Translations under genes and position numbers: made by a program
NCBI RefSeq assembly: GCF_030247185.1
Contig: NC_080571.1
Span: forward strand, 67,990,172-68,054,171
Direction: 5' to 3'
Origin: Malaya genurostris
Lineage: Eukaryota; Arthropoda; Insecta; Diptera; Culicidae
DNA: 64,000 nucleotides
Notes under the pieces: generated by a model
What the model was told of the DNA's origin: nothing
Seen by the model: only the letters and a program-made list of their open reading frames with translations
The model's database searches: none
Shown here: one piece after another, positions 42,931-54,639 of the stretch
Layout: each line of letters begins with the position of its first letter
Numbering within the stretch: the stretch's first letter is position 1

Positions 42931-44339
42931 ACTAGTGCATGTAGTCTAATTGCTTGTGAACAACCGTCGACACAGTTTTCAACCATAGCGCAAACCCAAC
43001 AGTCAAAACAATTTGGAGCCCAATCATTTTTCTCTATTATCTACTCAATTACTCAGTTTTAATCTAACTACGGGTTGTAACACCTGCTCCGGCCGAAAAC
43101 AAAATTTCGCTTCAACTGTCACGCTTCCGTCCTGATTCGATGCTACGGTAAATGCTGTTCCACATTTTTCCGGTTCACGCTCATACGGCCCTTCCAAAAA
43201 AAAAAGCAAAACATCCTCCACACTGAAACCGAACCGACCTCATCCTTTCGCCTCGCGGTGGGTCGGTCCGGCTTTGGTAAACAAGACTCACTCACTCGCC
43301 GAAGTGAGAAAAACTCGCACAGGCAAGGCACAGCAAATATTTACCTCGCGTGCAGCGAAATCGTTAAAAGTGGCATAGGAAGCATGCAGAACACGAAAAA
43401 ATAAATGCATGTTTGGCAAAATCAGTGCACTGCATTCAGGCACAACTTGGAGACAAGCGGAATACATAGAAAGCAGCAGAACGTGTATGTATCAAGAATA
43501 ACAAGACCGAGTCCATCCAGCCTGGGAATAGAAGCGATGGAAAGCGGATGTCGTCGGCAATTGTCTCGCCACGTGACAGTATGTGTGTTGGTCATACCGA
43601 CCATGACCAAAGTACGATTCATCAAATTGTTTTATTCGATATGCTGGAAAGTTTTTAATGCATGTTCAATTAAAATTTGAAACCGTGAAAACGATCATTC
43701 CGAAAGTTTTCATGCACTTGTGCCAACAGCTGTTGGAGAATCGTGCCGAATCGGAAAGTGTCATAAAATTTGATTGCCAAAAACAAGCTCTCATGACCGG
43801 TATTTCTGTATTTTTAGTAGCCACTGCACTTGCTGCTGCAATCAGAACTCGGTGCTCGGTGGGCCTTGTGTGCTCCGGGGAACGATTGTTCGGTTGGGGA
43901 CAATAAGTGGACACAAATATTTGAACATCATTTGCGGCTTGCCCAAAAGACTTTTGTTTCATAATTTAATCAGCACTCTTTGCATCGAATAACCAACCGT
44001 CGTTCCTATGTTTCGGGTACCGAAAGGTTGAATTTTAAGCTCAGTGATTTACGTTGTCAAAGCAGAACCGAAAGAGGACGGAAAATAAACATTAAATCTG
44101 AACAATTATTTGTGATTGTCGAGATTAAAAAAAAATTAAAATGATACGTTATCGAATTGACCTAATTTACCACATGACGCCAGAAAATAACAATTCTTTC
44201 ACGTGATTTGTGTTGATGTCGACTGCCGATGAGAAACAAAAATAGATGAATCTGAAATAATAAGTTGACGGAAGTTTCGCCTAGATTGATGTCGAATAAT
44301 GACAGAATTTATCTCGTTCACAACTCTTATATGTATTTC
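42931..44339. other. Unique-looking non-coding sequence
   Basis: Less AT-rich in 43080-43900, without recognised repeats. Open frames on both strands (for example 43143-43331 minus and 43658-43906 plus) carry no known domain and overlap each other. Could be conserved non-coding sequence; this cannot be judged from one genome. Confidence 0.35.
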
Positions 44340-44784
44340 CTACACACTTAAAAAAAACCCTGTGATTTTACATCTTATTAGATGCACATAAATGGAGCGT
44401 CGCAGCTCACGCAAATTTACGTGGAAGAACATTCAATATTGTGTCTAAAACTCCATGACATAGAATTCATTGAAATAAAAAAAAAGAATACTGATAGCAA
44501 CCACCGCGACTTGAACCGAGAATTATTGGATCGCAAGTACGTCTGTTAATCGACTGAGCCACAAAAGCATGCATCTGCTTGGCTGGTAAAAGGAGCATTT
44601 GAATTCATACAGTCGCACATGCTAGCAGAACGCAAGTTACAGTCGAAACCAGTAAAATTCAAGCTCATCTAACATTAAGTGATTACAAATGAGATTTCCC
44701 GTCATTTGACAAATTAGATCTTTATGAATTACATCGTATGAGGGATTAAGTCACCTGTAAAATTCAAAATTTTTTAGAGTGTAG
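44340..44784. mobile_element. MITE-like element enclosing a tRNA-like module
   Basis: The ends pair imperfectly: CTACACACTTAAAAAA (44340) with, inverted, CTACACTCTAAAAAA (44784), then ATTTTACA on both sides. Between them lies a tRNA-like promoter module on the minus strand. No target duplication was verified. Confidence 0.5.
44495..44572 (-). other. tRNA-like polymerase III promoter module
   Basis: Minus strand: TGGCTCAGTCG (44551-44561) fits box A and GGTTCAAGTCG (44507-44517) fits box B at a normal distance of about 33 bp. The acceptor arms do not pair, so it is not a functional tRNA. An A/T-rich stretch follows on its 3' side, as in a tRNA-derived SINE. Confidence 0.6.
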
Positions 44785-45579
44785 ATACCACTAAAGTTTC
44801 ATTCTGGCAGTCACAGCTACGTTTGGCCATAATTACCCCATTCGTGCAGTAATTACCATTTTACTGCACAGCAGGCTTTGTGGTGAGGTAAGACAGTCAT
44901 TGCCCGGGAGGCCCCACACACAGCTGAAAAATTACTCAAATATACATATTTTTCACCCAATAAAGGGACAACGTGCGAGAACTTAACGAATTAGGTGAAA
45001 GAGGTCAATGATGTTTGTTTATAGGTCAGTCAAGCTGGTTTTACCCAACGATTAAGTGTTTTTGATTCAGCTTGGGGATGAATGTGGACCATCTAATTTT
45101 AACTTTCCGCATTGAACTACCGCTATTGGGAGGTTATGCGCTTCAGTTACTGACAATAATCAACAACTGGCGCCTCCATGTTTCACGAAAATAAGATGTT
45201 CGCTCTCTGGAATTATAATGACATACTTAAAAAAAAAAAACTCGTCAACAGCTGATATTACACGCATTGTTAGAGCCATTAAAGGCTGCAACGAAATGGC
45301 ATTTCTTGAAGCGTTGAAAAAAATGTTTTCACAACTATGGCTACAATTTACTCTTTAGGATTCCAATTTTCTTCCCCATCCACCTTATTCGCCCAATTTG
45401 GCTCTTTCGGCCTATCATCGAAAACTAATTCAGAAGAGTTCTTACGGTTTTTGTATTTTTGCTCTCGTCGATGGTTTCCAATTTTAAACACGCTCTTAAT
45501 CAGGTGATTCTGGAACTTAAAGTCGGAGGTAGATAAAATTCAATAGATACCTTTGGCCATCACTAAAAAAAAAACTATT
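44785..45579. other. No recognisable feature
   Basis: Mixed sequence without coding or repeat signal. Confidence 0.4.
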
Positions 45580-46035
45580 CTAATTCAACCTAGTGGTGTG
45601 AAAAGGCCTTTCTCTTTCATTGAAACAGTATCATTAAAAAAAATTTTCCTTCTTATTAAGCTAATCTCTGATATAAATTTCAGCTCATTTTTGACACCAA
45701 TTTGTTCAGATTGATTCGAGTAGTTCACAAAAGCATGCTAGCCTCAACATTATTGTTGCTAGTCATTCCACAAGTCACAGCCATTTGATTTTCGAACGTG
45801 ATCCATAGCCGAATACTAGCTTTCAAACAAACCTAAGATTATTTAAACTGGTTCAGCCACCTTCGACAAAATTGAGCCGAAAAAAAGAATCGTTGAAAGG
45901 TGGACACACATTGGACACATCTCGTCGAGCTCAGTCCAATGGTATTGAACACTATGGGTCTCTCAAGCTCCGCTTGAAAGTCGAGCTTTCCAATAACCTT
46001 TCTATAGAGAAAGGCAAAACACAACAGTTTTTTTC
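45580..46035 (+). repeat. Dispersed repeat with CCTAGTGGTGT start
   Basis: The segment from CACCTAGTGGTGT-like and GGCCTTTCTC words to CTATAGAGAAAGGCAAAAC shares the short AAAGGC/GCCTTT hallmark with repeat Y. It includes a GGTCTCTCAAGCTCCGCTTG-rich block. Non-coding; the short frames on both strands are by-products. Confidence 0.55.
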
Positions 46036-46262
46036 ACGGTCTAGTTCACAGTTACCTAAAACATTGCCGAATTGTTGATGAGATGCAGCTTTTCAGAAGT
46101 TTTCATTGAATTACGGTTTAGGCCCTTCTCAAAAGTGAGGTAAGAGTTTCAATGAAAAACTGATGACGTAAATTGCCCTCTTTGGTTATGACGTATAATT
46201 ATGCTAAATTTGAATATAATCAAAAAATAATAAAATGAAATTTAAGAAAAAAAACCTTTTTT

Positions 46263-46562
46263 AATACACCTAGTGGTGTAATTATGCCTTTCAGTGTTGG
46301 TGATTGCCGAAAATTTGACAGAAGCTGCTATATTGCTAGCTATATTGTATACAACATTTTCAATCCGGTAGAAGATGCTACAAGAACTCGAGTCTCTCAA
46401 TGCATGAACCGCGAGAGAATTTTTCTACATTTCCTCGCTCCACTTCATACTCTTATTATTTCACGGCCCTTAAAAAATTTACAGTCTGACAATGATCGTT
46501 GCTGTGTGGAATTTCCCAAGAGAGAATCGCAAGTTGACAATTATTATCGCAGAAAATCGAAC
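46263..46562 (+). repeat. Direct repeat Z, copy 1
   Basis: About 280 bases repeated at 46828-47097: TTGGTGATTGCCGA, TACAACATTTTCAATCCGGT, AGATGCTACAAGAACTCG, CTCCACTTCATACTCT and AATCGCAAGTTGACAATTAT are shared. Identity is roughly nine tenths by eye. Confidence 0.8.
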
Positions 46563-46650
46563 GTTTATGTTACATATATTATATTCAAATAGATGGAAAC
46601 GCATGATATTCAGTTGTAAGGGCATGTAATATATTATTTTAGAACTAAAT

Positions 46651-46697
46651 ACCATGCGTCTCCATCGGATGATGATAATTTGATGGAGACGCATGGT
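46651..46697. repeat. Perfect 16-bp inverted repeat
   Basis: ACCATGCGTCTCCATC (46651-46666) pairs perfectly with 46682-46697 across a 15-nt loop. A mutated relative of the stem (GATGGAAACGCATG) lies at 46592-46605. It sits between the two copies of repeat Z. Confidence 0.8.
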
Positions 46698-46827
46698 TTT
46701 TCTAATGATTTATTTTTTAAAGTGTTATATTATACCCGTCCACATGTTTTAAAAATCTGAAAAAATACAGCGTAATGTACACATAAATGATTTAAGATTT
46801 ATGTAAAATATAGAGTGGTACGAAAAT

Positions 46828-47097
46828 TGTTTTTGTTGGTGATTGCCGATAGTTTGACAGAAGCTGCTCGATATTTATCTATATTGTATACAACATTTTC
46901 AATCCGGTAGAAGATGCTACAAGAACTCGTGCCTCTCAATGCATTAGCCGTGAGAGAATTTTGCTACATTTCTTCGCTCCACTTCATACTCTGAGTATTT
47001 CACGGCCCTTAAAAAAATGTTAAGTCTGATAATGATCGTTGCTGTGTGGCATTTCCTAAGAGTGAATCGCAAGTTGACAATTATCGCAGAAAACCTA
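46828..47097 (+). repeat. Direct repeat Z, copy 2
   Basis: Second copy of 46263-46562, diverged by small substitutions and a shorter TTAT tract at its end. Confidence 0.8.
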
Positions 47098-47354
47098 ATC
47101 GATGATCCAACTTGATGATTCTCATACTAGGTTGCAATATTTCAAAACCCTTGTGCGGAGTATTCACATACATTTTCATAGACACAACTTATACAAAGGT
47201 TATATGCACATAGTTAGAATAAGCGGCAATAGTAAAATGATTCTATCGGAATTATCAACTGCCTGCATAGAATCGGATCGCGAAACGAGAATTTTGATTC
47301 TCAGAAATGTCATCGAGAGAAACCAGTGGCTCTCGCACTGGTGTCCATTCTATG

Positions 47355-47480
47355 TTAAATGATCCATGCCGGGTTTTTGTTATTGTGATGATATCGGTCT
47401 CTCTTTGATGGCACTGATTCAGTCGTGTGAAGAGTTGCTGGTGAACGTTCTTCGATACGATAGAAGCCATCCTTGATGCC
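47355..47480 (+). repeat. Dispersed repeat X, copy 2
   Basis: Matches 17416-17530 (GTCTCTCTTTGATGGCAC, GAAGAGTTG) and inverted 58860-58951 (AACGTTCTT-GATACGATA). Confidence 0.65.
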
Positions 47481-48310
47481 TTTCTCATATTACTTATATT
47501 TTCAAAAGTATCACTAGAAGATTCTGTGGGAAAAATTGTTTCGATCTTGAATAGAATAAGAAATTTTCTTTTAGTATAAACTAACATAACCTTTTCAATT
47601 AGTAAAGATTTATGTCAGGTTAACAAGAATTTTTAAATGATTAAACACAATTTACCCTATAGTTTTGGAACCAGGAGTTGGACTCGAATGAAATTAAATA
47701 GCAACCTATGCGACTATAGGAACTTTTATTTGAGTCTGCTTGTGGAAATCGATCAAATCATCTCTGAGAAAATTGTGTGAATTTCGTTTTAAACTTTTTT
47801 GACCCGTACTTCTGAAACCGGGATCTTAGAACCAGTATAGCCAAAGTCGGTTCGTTTAGTAAGTAACTAATATATCCTACATATTGCATCAGTTCTAAGC
47901 GAAATCTAGAAGAATTTACCCTTTTTTGCATCGTCGCTTTAAATGACGGTGTGAAATTCAATAGCAGCTTATGAGGCAAATTTCAACTAGTCATTTTTTC
48001 AAGTGATTGCATACTCTTTCTATATGAGAAAGGCAATAAGTGTATTTTTATAGTAAAGCATCGTTTTAATGATCTTGTAATAACACTAACAAGTAGGAAC
48101 AAAAAAATCAGAAATTTACATTTTTTCACCTGAAAAATAAAAATTTCAATGAGGCAACTCTGCACGCTATACGAAATTGAGCAAAACACACTGCGAACAA
48201 TGCAAAGCCACACATATTGACGAGTACCGGTTTTGCATCATCATCTTGAATGACAATTCAAATGTTTTGACACTTATCACCCAATAATTTCGGAACCGGA
48301 AGTCGGATCT
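47481..48310 (-). repeat. Dispersed repeat Y, minus-strand copy
   Basis: Inverted relative of 39895-40620, sharing the ATGCCTTTCTCATAT end, the AACATAACCTTTTCAATT block, the paired CCGG-rich block and the ACGCTATACGAAATTGAGCA block. Confidence 0.7.
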
Positions 48311-49060
48311 GGATGAATTTTGAAAGAATATTTAAAGACAATGAGAGCTTCAAATTGAATCGTGATTCGAGAAAATCGCTTTGACGTTTGCTGAGAAATC
48401 GAAGTGAGTTCCGTTTTTTGGAGCTTCTCTTCACTATTATCGGTGCTTTCGAAAGTAGAAACCGGGGTCTAGTAGTCCTAAAGTAGCTTTATATATCCCA
48501 TAACTAACAAGATCGGTCTACTAGATGAATTTTGCAGTAAGTTTTATAAAAATGTGCACCTCGTTTCGCCATCGCTTGTGAAAAAATACTAATGAAATTG
48601 AAAATTTTCACTAACTGCACTGTAATACCGGAACCGGAAGTCGGATCTGAATCAACTTTACGAGAACTTTATAAACAATTTTAAGACCTTTTATTTACTT
48701 CTTAGTTTGTGAAAAGCGATTAAGAAATTTCCGAGGCAATTGAGTGAGCATTTTTTAATAAATTTGTACATATTTCCATGTATTTCCGGAACCGGAAGTC
48801 GGATCCAAATGTAATTTAAGAAAAATTGTATGAGACCATAAGACCTTTCATTTGAATCTAAGTTTGTCAAAATCGATTCAGCCATCTCTGTGAAAATTGA
48901 GTGACATTATTTGTCACATACACACACACATTCATACACACACAGACATTTTGTGATTTCGCCGAACTGAGTCGAATTGTATATGACACACGGCCCTCCA
49001 GTCCTCGATTGAAAAACCGGTTTTCACAGCGATTGCATAGCCTTTCTATAGGAGAAATCT
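48280..49060 (+). repeat. Array of GGAACCGGAAGTCGGATC blocks
   Basis: The motif GGAACCGGAAGTCGGATC recurs near 48291, 48631 and 48788, each followed by a related ATTTT-GA-AATTGAGTG-type stretch. It is a degenerate tandem arrangement related to repeat Y. A CA-rich tract lies at 48915-48945. Confidence 0.6.
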
Positions 49061-49235
49061 TCGGGCTTACGATTTGGGAAAAATGTACGACAAACAAGAC
49101 GACAAAATGTAAACAAGGTGAACTCGATTTTCTTAATGACTACTAGACATATTTTCACAAGCTCAAATATATAAACTTTCCTGTTTTTATTCAAGACTCG
49201 AGGGAGCAGTTTTTTTTAAAGAATCCCTTATTATT

Positions 49236-51098
49236 ATGAGCTATATGTGCAGTTCCAGAAATGCTTAGCAGATCATCAGACTCGACCGTCTCCGATTTGG
49301 ATGAAACTTTGCACATGGCTTCAGTATGGCAAATCATAAGTTTTGAACCGATGAAGAAGTCAATTCGACCCACAACTGATTTTTAAAAAGGGCGTATGTA
49401 TTTTTGCATTTCACAAAAATTGCCTTTTTCAAATCGTTGTAACTCGGAAACCGTTTATTGTACAAAAATGACGTTCAGGAAGAAGTTGTAGGGAATCGAT
49501 TGGGCACTTAAAAAAGTAATATACACTAAAAATTTGTTTTTGAAAATCAGGGTTTTAATTTTTTTGATAATTTTTATTTCAAAGCTGTTATTAAAACCTA
49601 CAGATTGATGGCTACCCCATCCGTGCCTTTTGAAAAATGAAGAAGTTACAGCTAAAACAATTTACAGATATATTCGAAATTTCAAGTTCTCGTTGAAAGA
49701 TAATCATTTAAACAGCAGTATATTATTCTACAGGTTAAAGGCAATAAATTTGTTCATGATATCCTTTCTTCTAAAAGTAGCTGTTCTTAAGATACTTGGA
49801 TATTTAATTATAACACCATTTTTTATATTTCCATGAATTGTTTATTTGCTTGCTATATCTACAATTATTACATGTACATGAATAATTCTTAATTATATTT
49901 AAGGTTTTATTCATGTCTGACGGAGCTGCCTCGCAGTACAAAAACGCAGTACAAAAACAGAAAGTCTCTGTAAATTTAAATCAATGTATAACATTGATGC
50001 TGAGTGGCATTTTTTTGCAACTTCTCATGGTAAAGGACCATGCGATACACTGGGGGGTAATTTAAAGCGAATGGCACGACGTGAAAGCTTGGCTGAACTA
50101 CATGAACACCCAATCACAACTGCAAAACAATTATATGAATGGGCAGAGCCGAGACGTCGAGATGCATTCACGACCATGTCTTTTTGTTACGTGTCACAAG
50201 AAGAATATGAACGGGGTGTGACCGAGTGGAGTAGTGTTTATAAGGATACCAAAATGATTCCAGGCACACAGAAATACCATTCTTTCGTTCCGATTTCAGA
50301 AATCACAATCGTCACAAGACTGTATTCGAATGACGATGCACGTAGTACTCATACAATTTTCCAAAACTTATAACCTTAAATATAATTAAGAATTATTCAT
50401 GTACATGTAATAATTGTAGATATAGCAAGCAAATAAACAATTCATGGAAATATAAAAAATGGCGTTATAATAAAATATCCAAGTATCTCAAGCACAGCTA
50501 CTTTTAGAAGAAAGGATATCATGAACAAATTTATTGCCTTTAACCTGTAGAATAATATTCTGCTGTTTAAATGATTATCTTTCAACGAGAACTTGAAATT
50601 TCGAATATATCTGTGAATTGTTTTAGCTGTAACTTCTTCATTTTTCAAAAGGCACGGATGGGATAGCCATCAATGTGTAGGTTTTAATAAGAGCTTTAAA
50701 ATTAAAATAAATTATCAAAAAAAAATTAAAACCCAGATTTTTTTAATTCAACTTTTTCGGATTATTTTGTAATTATAGAGAAAAAAAAAATCAATTTTTT
50801 TTCAGTGTTTATTATTTTAGAGTTCCCAATCGCCTAAAACTATAACTTCTTCCTGAACGCCATTTTTGTACAATTAACGGTTTCCGAGTTACAAAGATTT
50901 TAAAAAGGCAATTTTGTGAAATTCGAAAATATATACGCCCTTTTTAAAAATCCGTCGTGAGTCGGATCGACCTCTCCATCGGATCAAAACTTATGGTTTG
51001 CCATACTGAAGCCATGTGCAAAGTTTCATCCAAATCGGAGAAGGTCGATTCTGATTTTGTCACTTTTTCGTCTACTCATTCCTGGAATTGCTCATATG
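49236..51098. mobile_element. 1.86-kb palindromic element around a transposase C-terminus
   Basis: Inverted arms at about 49236-49904 and 50374-51098 agree over most of their length; small indels shift them. The inner edges read ATATTTAAGG and CCTTAAATAT. Each arm holds the same 68-codon frame (starting MKNEEVTAKTI) in opposite orientation, at 49630-49836 (+) and 50442-50648 (-). The 469-bp loop holds the coding remnant, whose stop is directly at the right arm. So the arms equal the 3' UTR of the gene plus an inverted copy of it. Confidence 0.8.
49913..50373 (+). pseudogene. Transposase-like C-terminal fragment, superfamily not named
   Basis: It opens SDGAASQYKN, then a perfect 13-bp tandem duplication (49933-49945 and 49946-49958) and a further one-base shift break the frame. 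From MYNIDAEWHFFATSHGKGPC it is open for 129 codons: LGGNLKRMARRESLAEL, ITTAKQLYEWAEP and MIPGTQKYHSFVPIS. I recall a 'DGA..QYKN ... EWHFFATSHGK..CD..GG..KR.AR' pattern from transposon-derived proteins of several invertebrates, but cannot assign a superfamily. The N-terminal part is absent, replaced by the inverted arm. Confidence 0.6.
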
Positions 51099-52637
51099 AG
51101 AAAGGAACTTTACACAACTAGGTGGATCCAAGCCGATTTTCGTCATTTTCAGCTATGGAAGAACCGAAAACTGTGATCAGAGATCTTGGTTGAACTCACA
51201 TCGGTTTTCCAAAAATGACGGTACCGATTTTAACAATTCATGACTCAAATGAAAGATGATCTCATTGGTAGTTATTGAATATTATCGTAATGCATCGGCT
51301 CCGAAAATATTTCATCGAAAGAACCAATAAATCGTACAATATCTGTTTAGCGTCAAAATAAGTTATTATATCTTATTTCGTTATTGATGAGGTATTCCAA
51401 TTTCATTAAGAACAATTGATTCAGTAGTTCTATTTTCAAATAGAGTGCAATTGAATAAACTGCATCAAAATCTGATAAGGGATATGCTAATGATAATATT
51501 CTTTTCTGAATGCTAGTATATCGAATATCTAAAAGTTCGTCTTCTATAAATATTTTGAACTTGGTTTAATATTACAATGACAGAGTTTTACATTTTGTTG
51601 CTATTTCTCATGCAGAGTTTGTTATGATTTTTAATATTTTAACTCTTATTCCACATTAAATGATGTTAGTTTCTACTATAGAGATGTTTGATTTGAATAA
51701 AAAGAATTGCTGTTTGTTTGCACATCACTTCTAGCCGGGTATGCATTGAACCACCAACCCGGGCTTAAAAACTCAACTGTAGTTAATAAAAACTCATCCA
51801 ACGGGTATTATTTCCTTGCCGTGTATGATCTAAACGGTGTTAATATAACTGCAAACAAGCGGTATAGCATAGATAGCGGAACGAAAATTGAATAATAAAT
51901 ATTTTGTCAAGATACAGAATGGTAGAAAATAGCTTCTTTTGTTGGGATTGACATCAATTTGAAACTTTGCATCTGGTTGTTTGAATGATACACTACACCA
52001 GTGTATTGTACGAGATACTTGTAGGACTCTTACTTGTTAACTTATTTACTTACTTAATCAAACTAGATTACTTCATCTTGGAACCAGTATAACTGTTTCT
52101 TAAATCCTGTGTATATTATATTGCTTAATTTTAATTTTCGATAGGAGTTCTAGATTGCATATTTGATTTGAATATGACACAGTTTCTTTCGAATTTTTTT
52201 TTGCATTTAATCCCAGATAATTCGATTTTTTTTCCACGGAATCGAGAAATCACACAATCAACAACGAATCCTGCAAAGCGAACTCAACGGAGAGAAAACC
52301 GTTGGTAGGATAAAATTGACAGATCTTCGGTTGAGGGGCTGTGTGAGATACTTTCCATAGAACCCGTCGGGTTCATCTGAATATTTTTTTTCCGCAAGCT
52401 CCAATCCCTATTGATATCTTTGAAATTCCATCCACACGTTGAAATTCCCATGATAAAAAAGCATAACAGATTGATTTTGAAATCAGCGTTGGCAAAAGTT
52501 CACGTTTAGATTCAACTCTTGCATATATTTTGCATAATTATTGCAGGATCCACGTGGACAGCGAGGAAAAATATTTGTATTCTAAATTCTAAACAATTAT
52601 TCCCCATGCTGATACAGGGGTGCTGTTGGTTTTTGCA
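51099..52637. other. AT-rich sequence with repeat-Y fragments and one unexplained ORF
   Basis: 51080-51300 carries repeat-Y-type words (ATATGAGAAAGGA, ACTAGGTGGATCC). The ORF at 51707-51895 is listed separately. Nothing else was recognised. Confidence 0.4.
51707..51895 (+). other. Unassigned 62-codon open frame
   Basis: The frame lacks a proper ATG (it opens at TTG after an in-frame TAA at 51698). It reads LLFVCTSLLAGYAL, a hydrophobic leader-like run, then KNSTVVNKNSSNGYYFLAVY and DLNGVNITANKRYSIDSGTK to a stop. Amino-acid composition is protein-like, unlike the poly-Ile/Phe noise around it. It could be an old exon or a captured gene fragment. No family is recognised, and no acceptor-donor pair is convincing. 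Confidence 0.25.
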
Positions 52638-53813
52638 CACGGAAAGACCGAAATTAGCATTTTTGCGAAAAATTTAGTTGATTTTCTGATTTTAGTTAGT
52701 TATTTTTTGAGACAACTAAAAAAATCTTACTTTTGCTAATTTAGATTTTTTAATTCTGATTCTCTTAATAATAATAAAATATTTGTTGAAATGGCTATTT
52801 TTTTTAGTTGAATTCACCAATTAAACGTGCTGTCATTTCTTAGCTAAGGCACGCTTCATATCCATTCAACTAATTTTTTAGTTGAATTAGAGAAATAAAA
52901 CGTTGTTTTCAACCAACATAAATGGTTGAATTGGTTTTTGCAATTAGCAGCTATATGGCGCTCGTTAACACCGTAATGACTACTAGCCACTAGATGGCAC
53001 ACTACTACCGAAAAAAATTTCAGTCGCGGTTATCTTTTCTATATTTGCAGGTATAAATACGATGTTGTATTGGAGAAAAAGACATAAGCGAAACATAAAC
53101 TTCTTTTTGAAAAATTTTACTTCTAAATCGCTGTTTTCTTCATTCGACTTCGCGCAATCGACTCTCTCACTGAAAACTTTGAACACTCGGAAAACAAAAA
53201 CCGAATACAAGTAGTACACCGGACGGCGTAGCCCGGAATGAGAAGATACAAAAAAACATCATTTGACGTATACAATTAGAGTGCAACATTCGAAACTCAC
53301 TTCACTGTTTCCCATAAAAACATTATTACCCACAATCGCTTCAACTGCGCACAAATTCTGAATAAATACACTTTCCACTAACAGTTTACGTCATTTTTAC
53401 ATATCGGTTTAGAAATTTATATAGGGATATATCGTAACACATGCGAAAAACATCTAAACAATTTGCGAGCAGTTTCAACAAGACTGTCCCTTTTAGCTTT
53501 TTAATGGATTGTTTTGCTTTGACACTACTGTCCTTCAGTAATGACGGTGATAGATAAATAGAATCAAAGTTTCTGATTTTAATAACGAAATTAGTTGTCA
53601 ATGGGATTTTCTTGTTGGATCGAAATATTGCTGGTTTGTGTCCAGAATATTCGCCAACTATACACATTCTCTAAAAATAAGAGTTTTTTTCAGCACAGTA
53701 AATTCTAAATTTTAACTAATTTTATAGTTATTTTGGAAATTTTGTTGTTAAAATCAACTAATTCAAAAACAGTAATACGAATTAGGCGCAGAGCTAATTT
53801 CGGTCGTTCCGTG
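52638..53813. mobile_element. 1.18-kb element with 21-bp terminal inverted repeats
   Basis: CACGGAAAGACCGAAATTAG at 52638 is inverted at 53813 as CACGGAACGACCGAAATTAG, one mismatch in 21. Subterminal TTAGTTGATTTT words occur near both ends (52675 and, inverted, 53745). The interior has a 93-codon minus frame (53386-53667) and a 78-codon minus frame (52983-53219) without recognisable motifs. Probably a non-autonomous DNA transposon. The flanking duplication is unclear. Confidence 0.65.
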
Positions 53814-54639
53814 CAGTAAAATCGGTTGTCATGCAGTATAGCATAGTCGCAGTGAAAATATTTTAATTTGGTCTCCATTCATGTGGTCTATCTCGGTTCG
53901 TTGTTCTACCACAGACAACTGTACATCCAAATAGAGATGTCAATATGTGTAAGAGTTCAACGGTGAAGTGATTACCTACACGCTCTTTGAACATAACTCA
54001 TGGTTTGAGTTGCGATTACTCAAATTCATAAACTGGAACAATATGTCAAAATTTCAGTATGGATTTGAGTAAATTAAACTCTTTGTCATGAGTTCGCTCG
54101 CATTTTTTAATACATTAGAGTAAGCGTTGAGTTTTCAAACATTTGAGTGAAAAAAATACTTCTTGCAGTTCAGTGCGTTTTCATTCTCGGAATATTCTTA
54201 TCGAAATAAAGAATGCAAGAATACGTCGTTTTCCATTGCCGTTTCTAGATCCGGTTTTAAAAACATGAATTAACGTCAATCATAGATGTTTTGTGGTTTC
54301 AATTATGCTTAGTGGAAAGCGCAACATAGGGATATCAAAACAATTCAATTTTGTACTCCAAACCGTTCAAAAGGAAACGGTTTTGAATTACTACTTTGCG
54401 CATTCAAAAGCAAGAAGAATAACTTTGTATTTGAAAATAAACGAAGAAATATTTCTTTATTTTAAGAGCAAGGAACTCAAATTTTGAGTTGAACTTACTC
54501 AAATTTTGAACAAAATATTTTTTTCTTATTTTTAGTAAAAATTACTCAAGTTTTGACAATTTCGTCCCTTAACGGTTCCGGGAGTAGCGGTTTGAAATTC
54601 CAAAACGAAACTCACATCGATTTCTCAGAGATGACTTCA

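Noticed and set aside
43143..43906. ORFs of 60-98 codons on both strands in a GC-richer block
   Set aside because: They overlap antisense to each other, have no motifs and no splice support.
44495..44572. A genuine tRNA gene
   Set aside because: Boxes A and B are present but the acceptor and other arms do not pair. A SINE-type module fits better.
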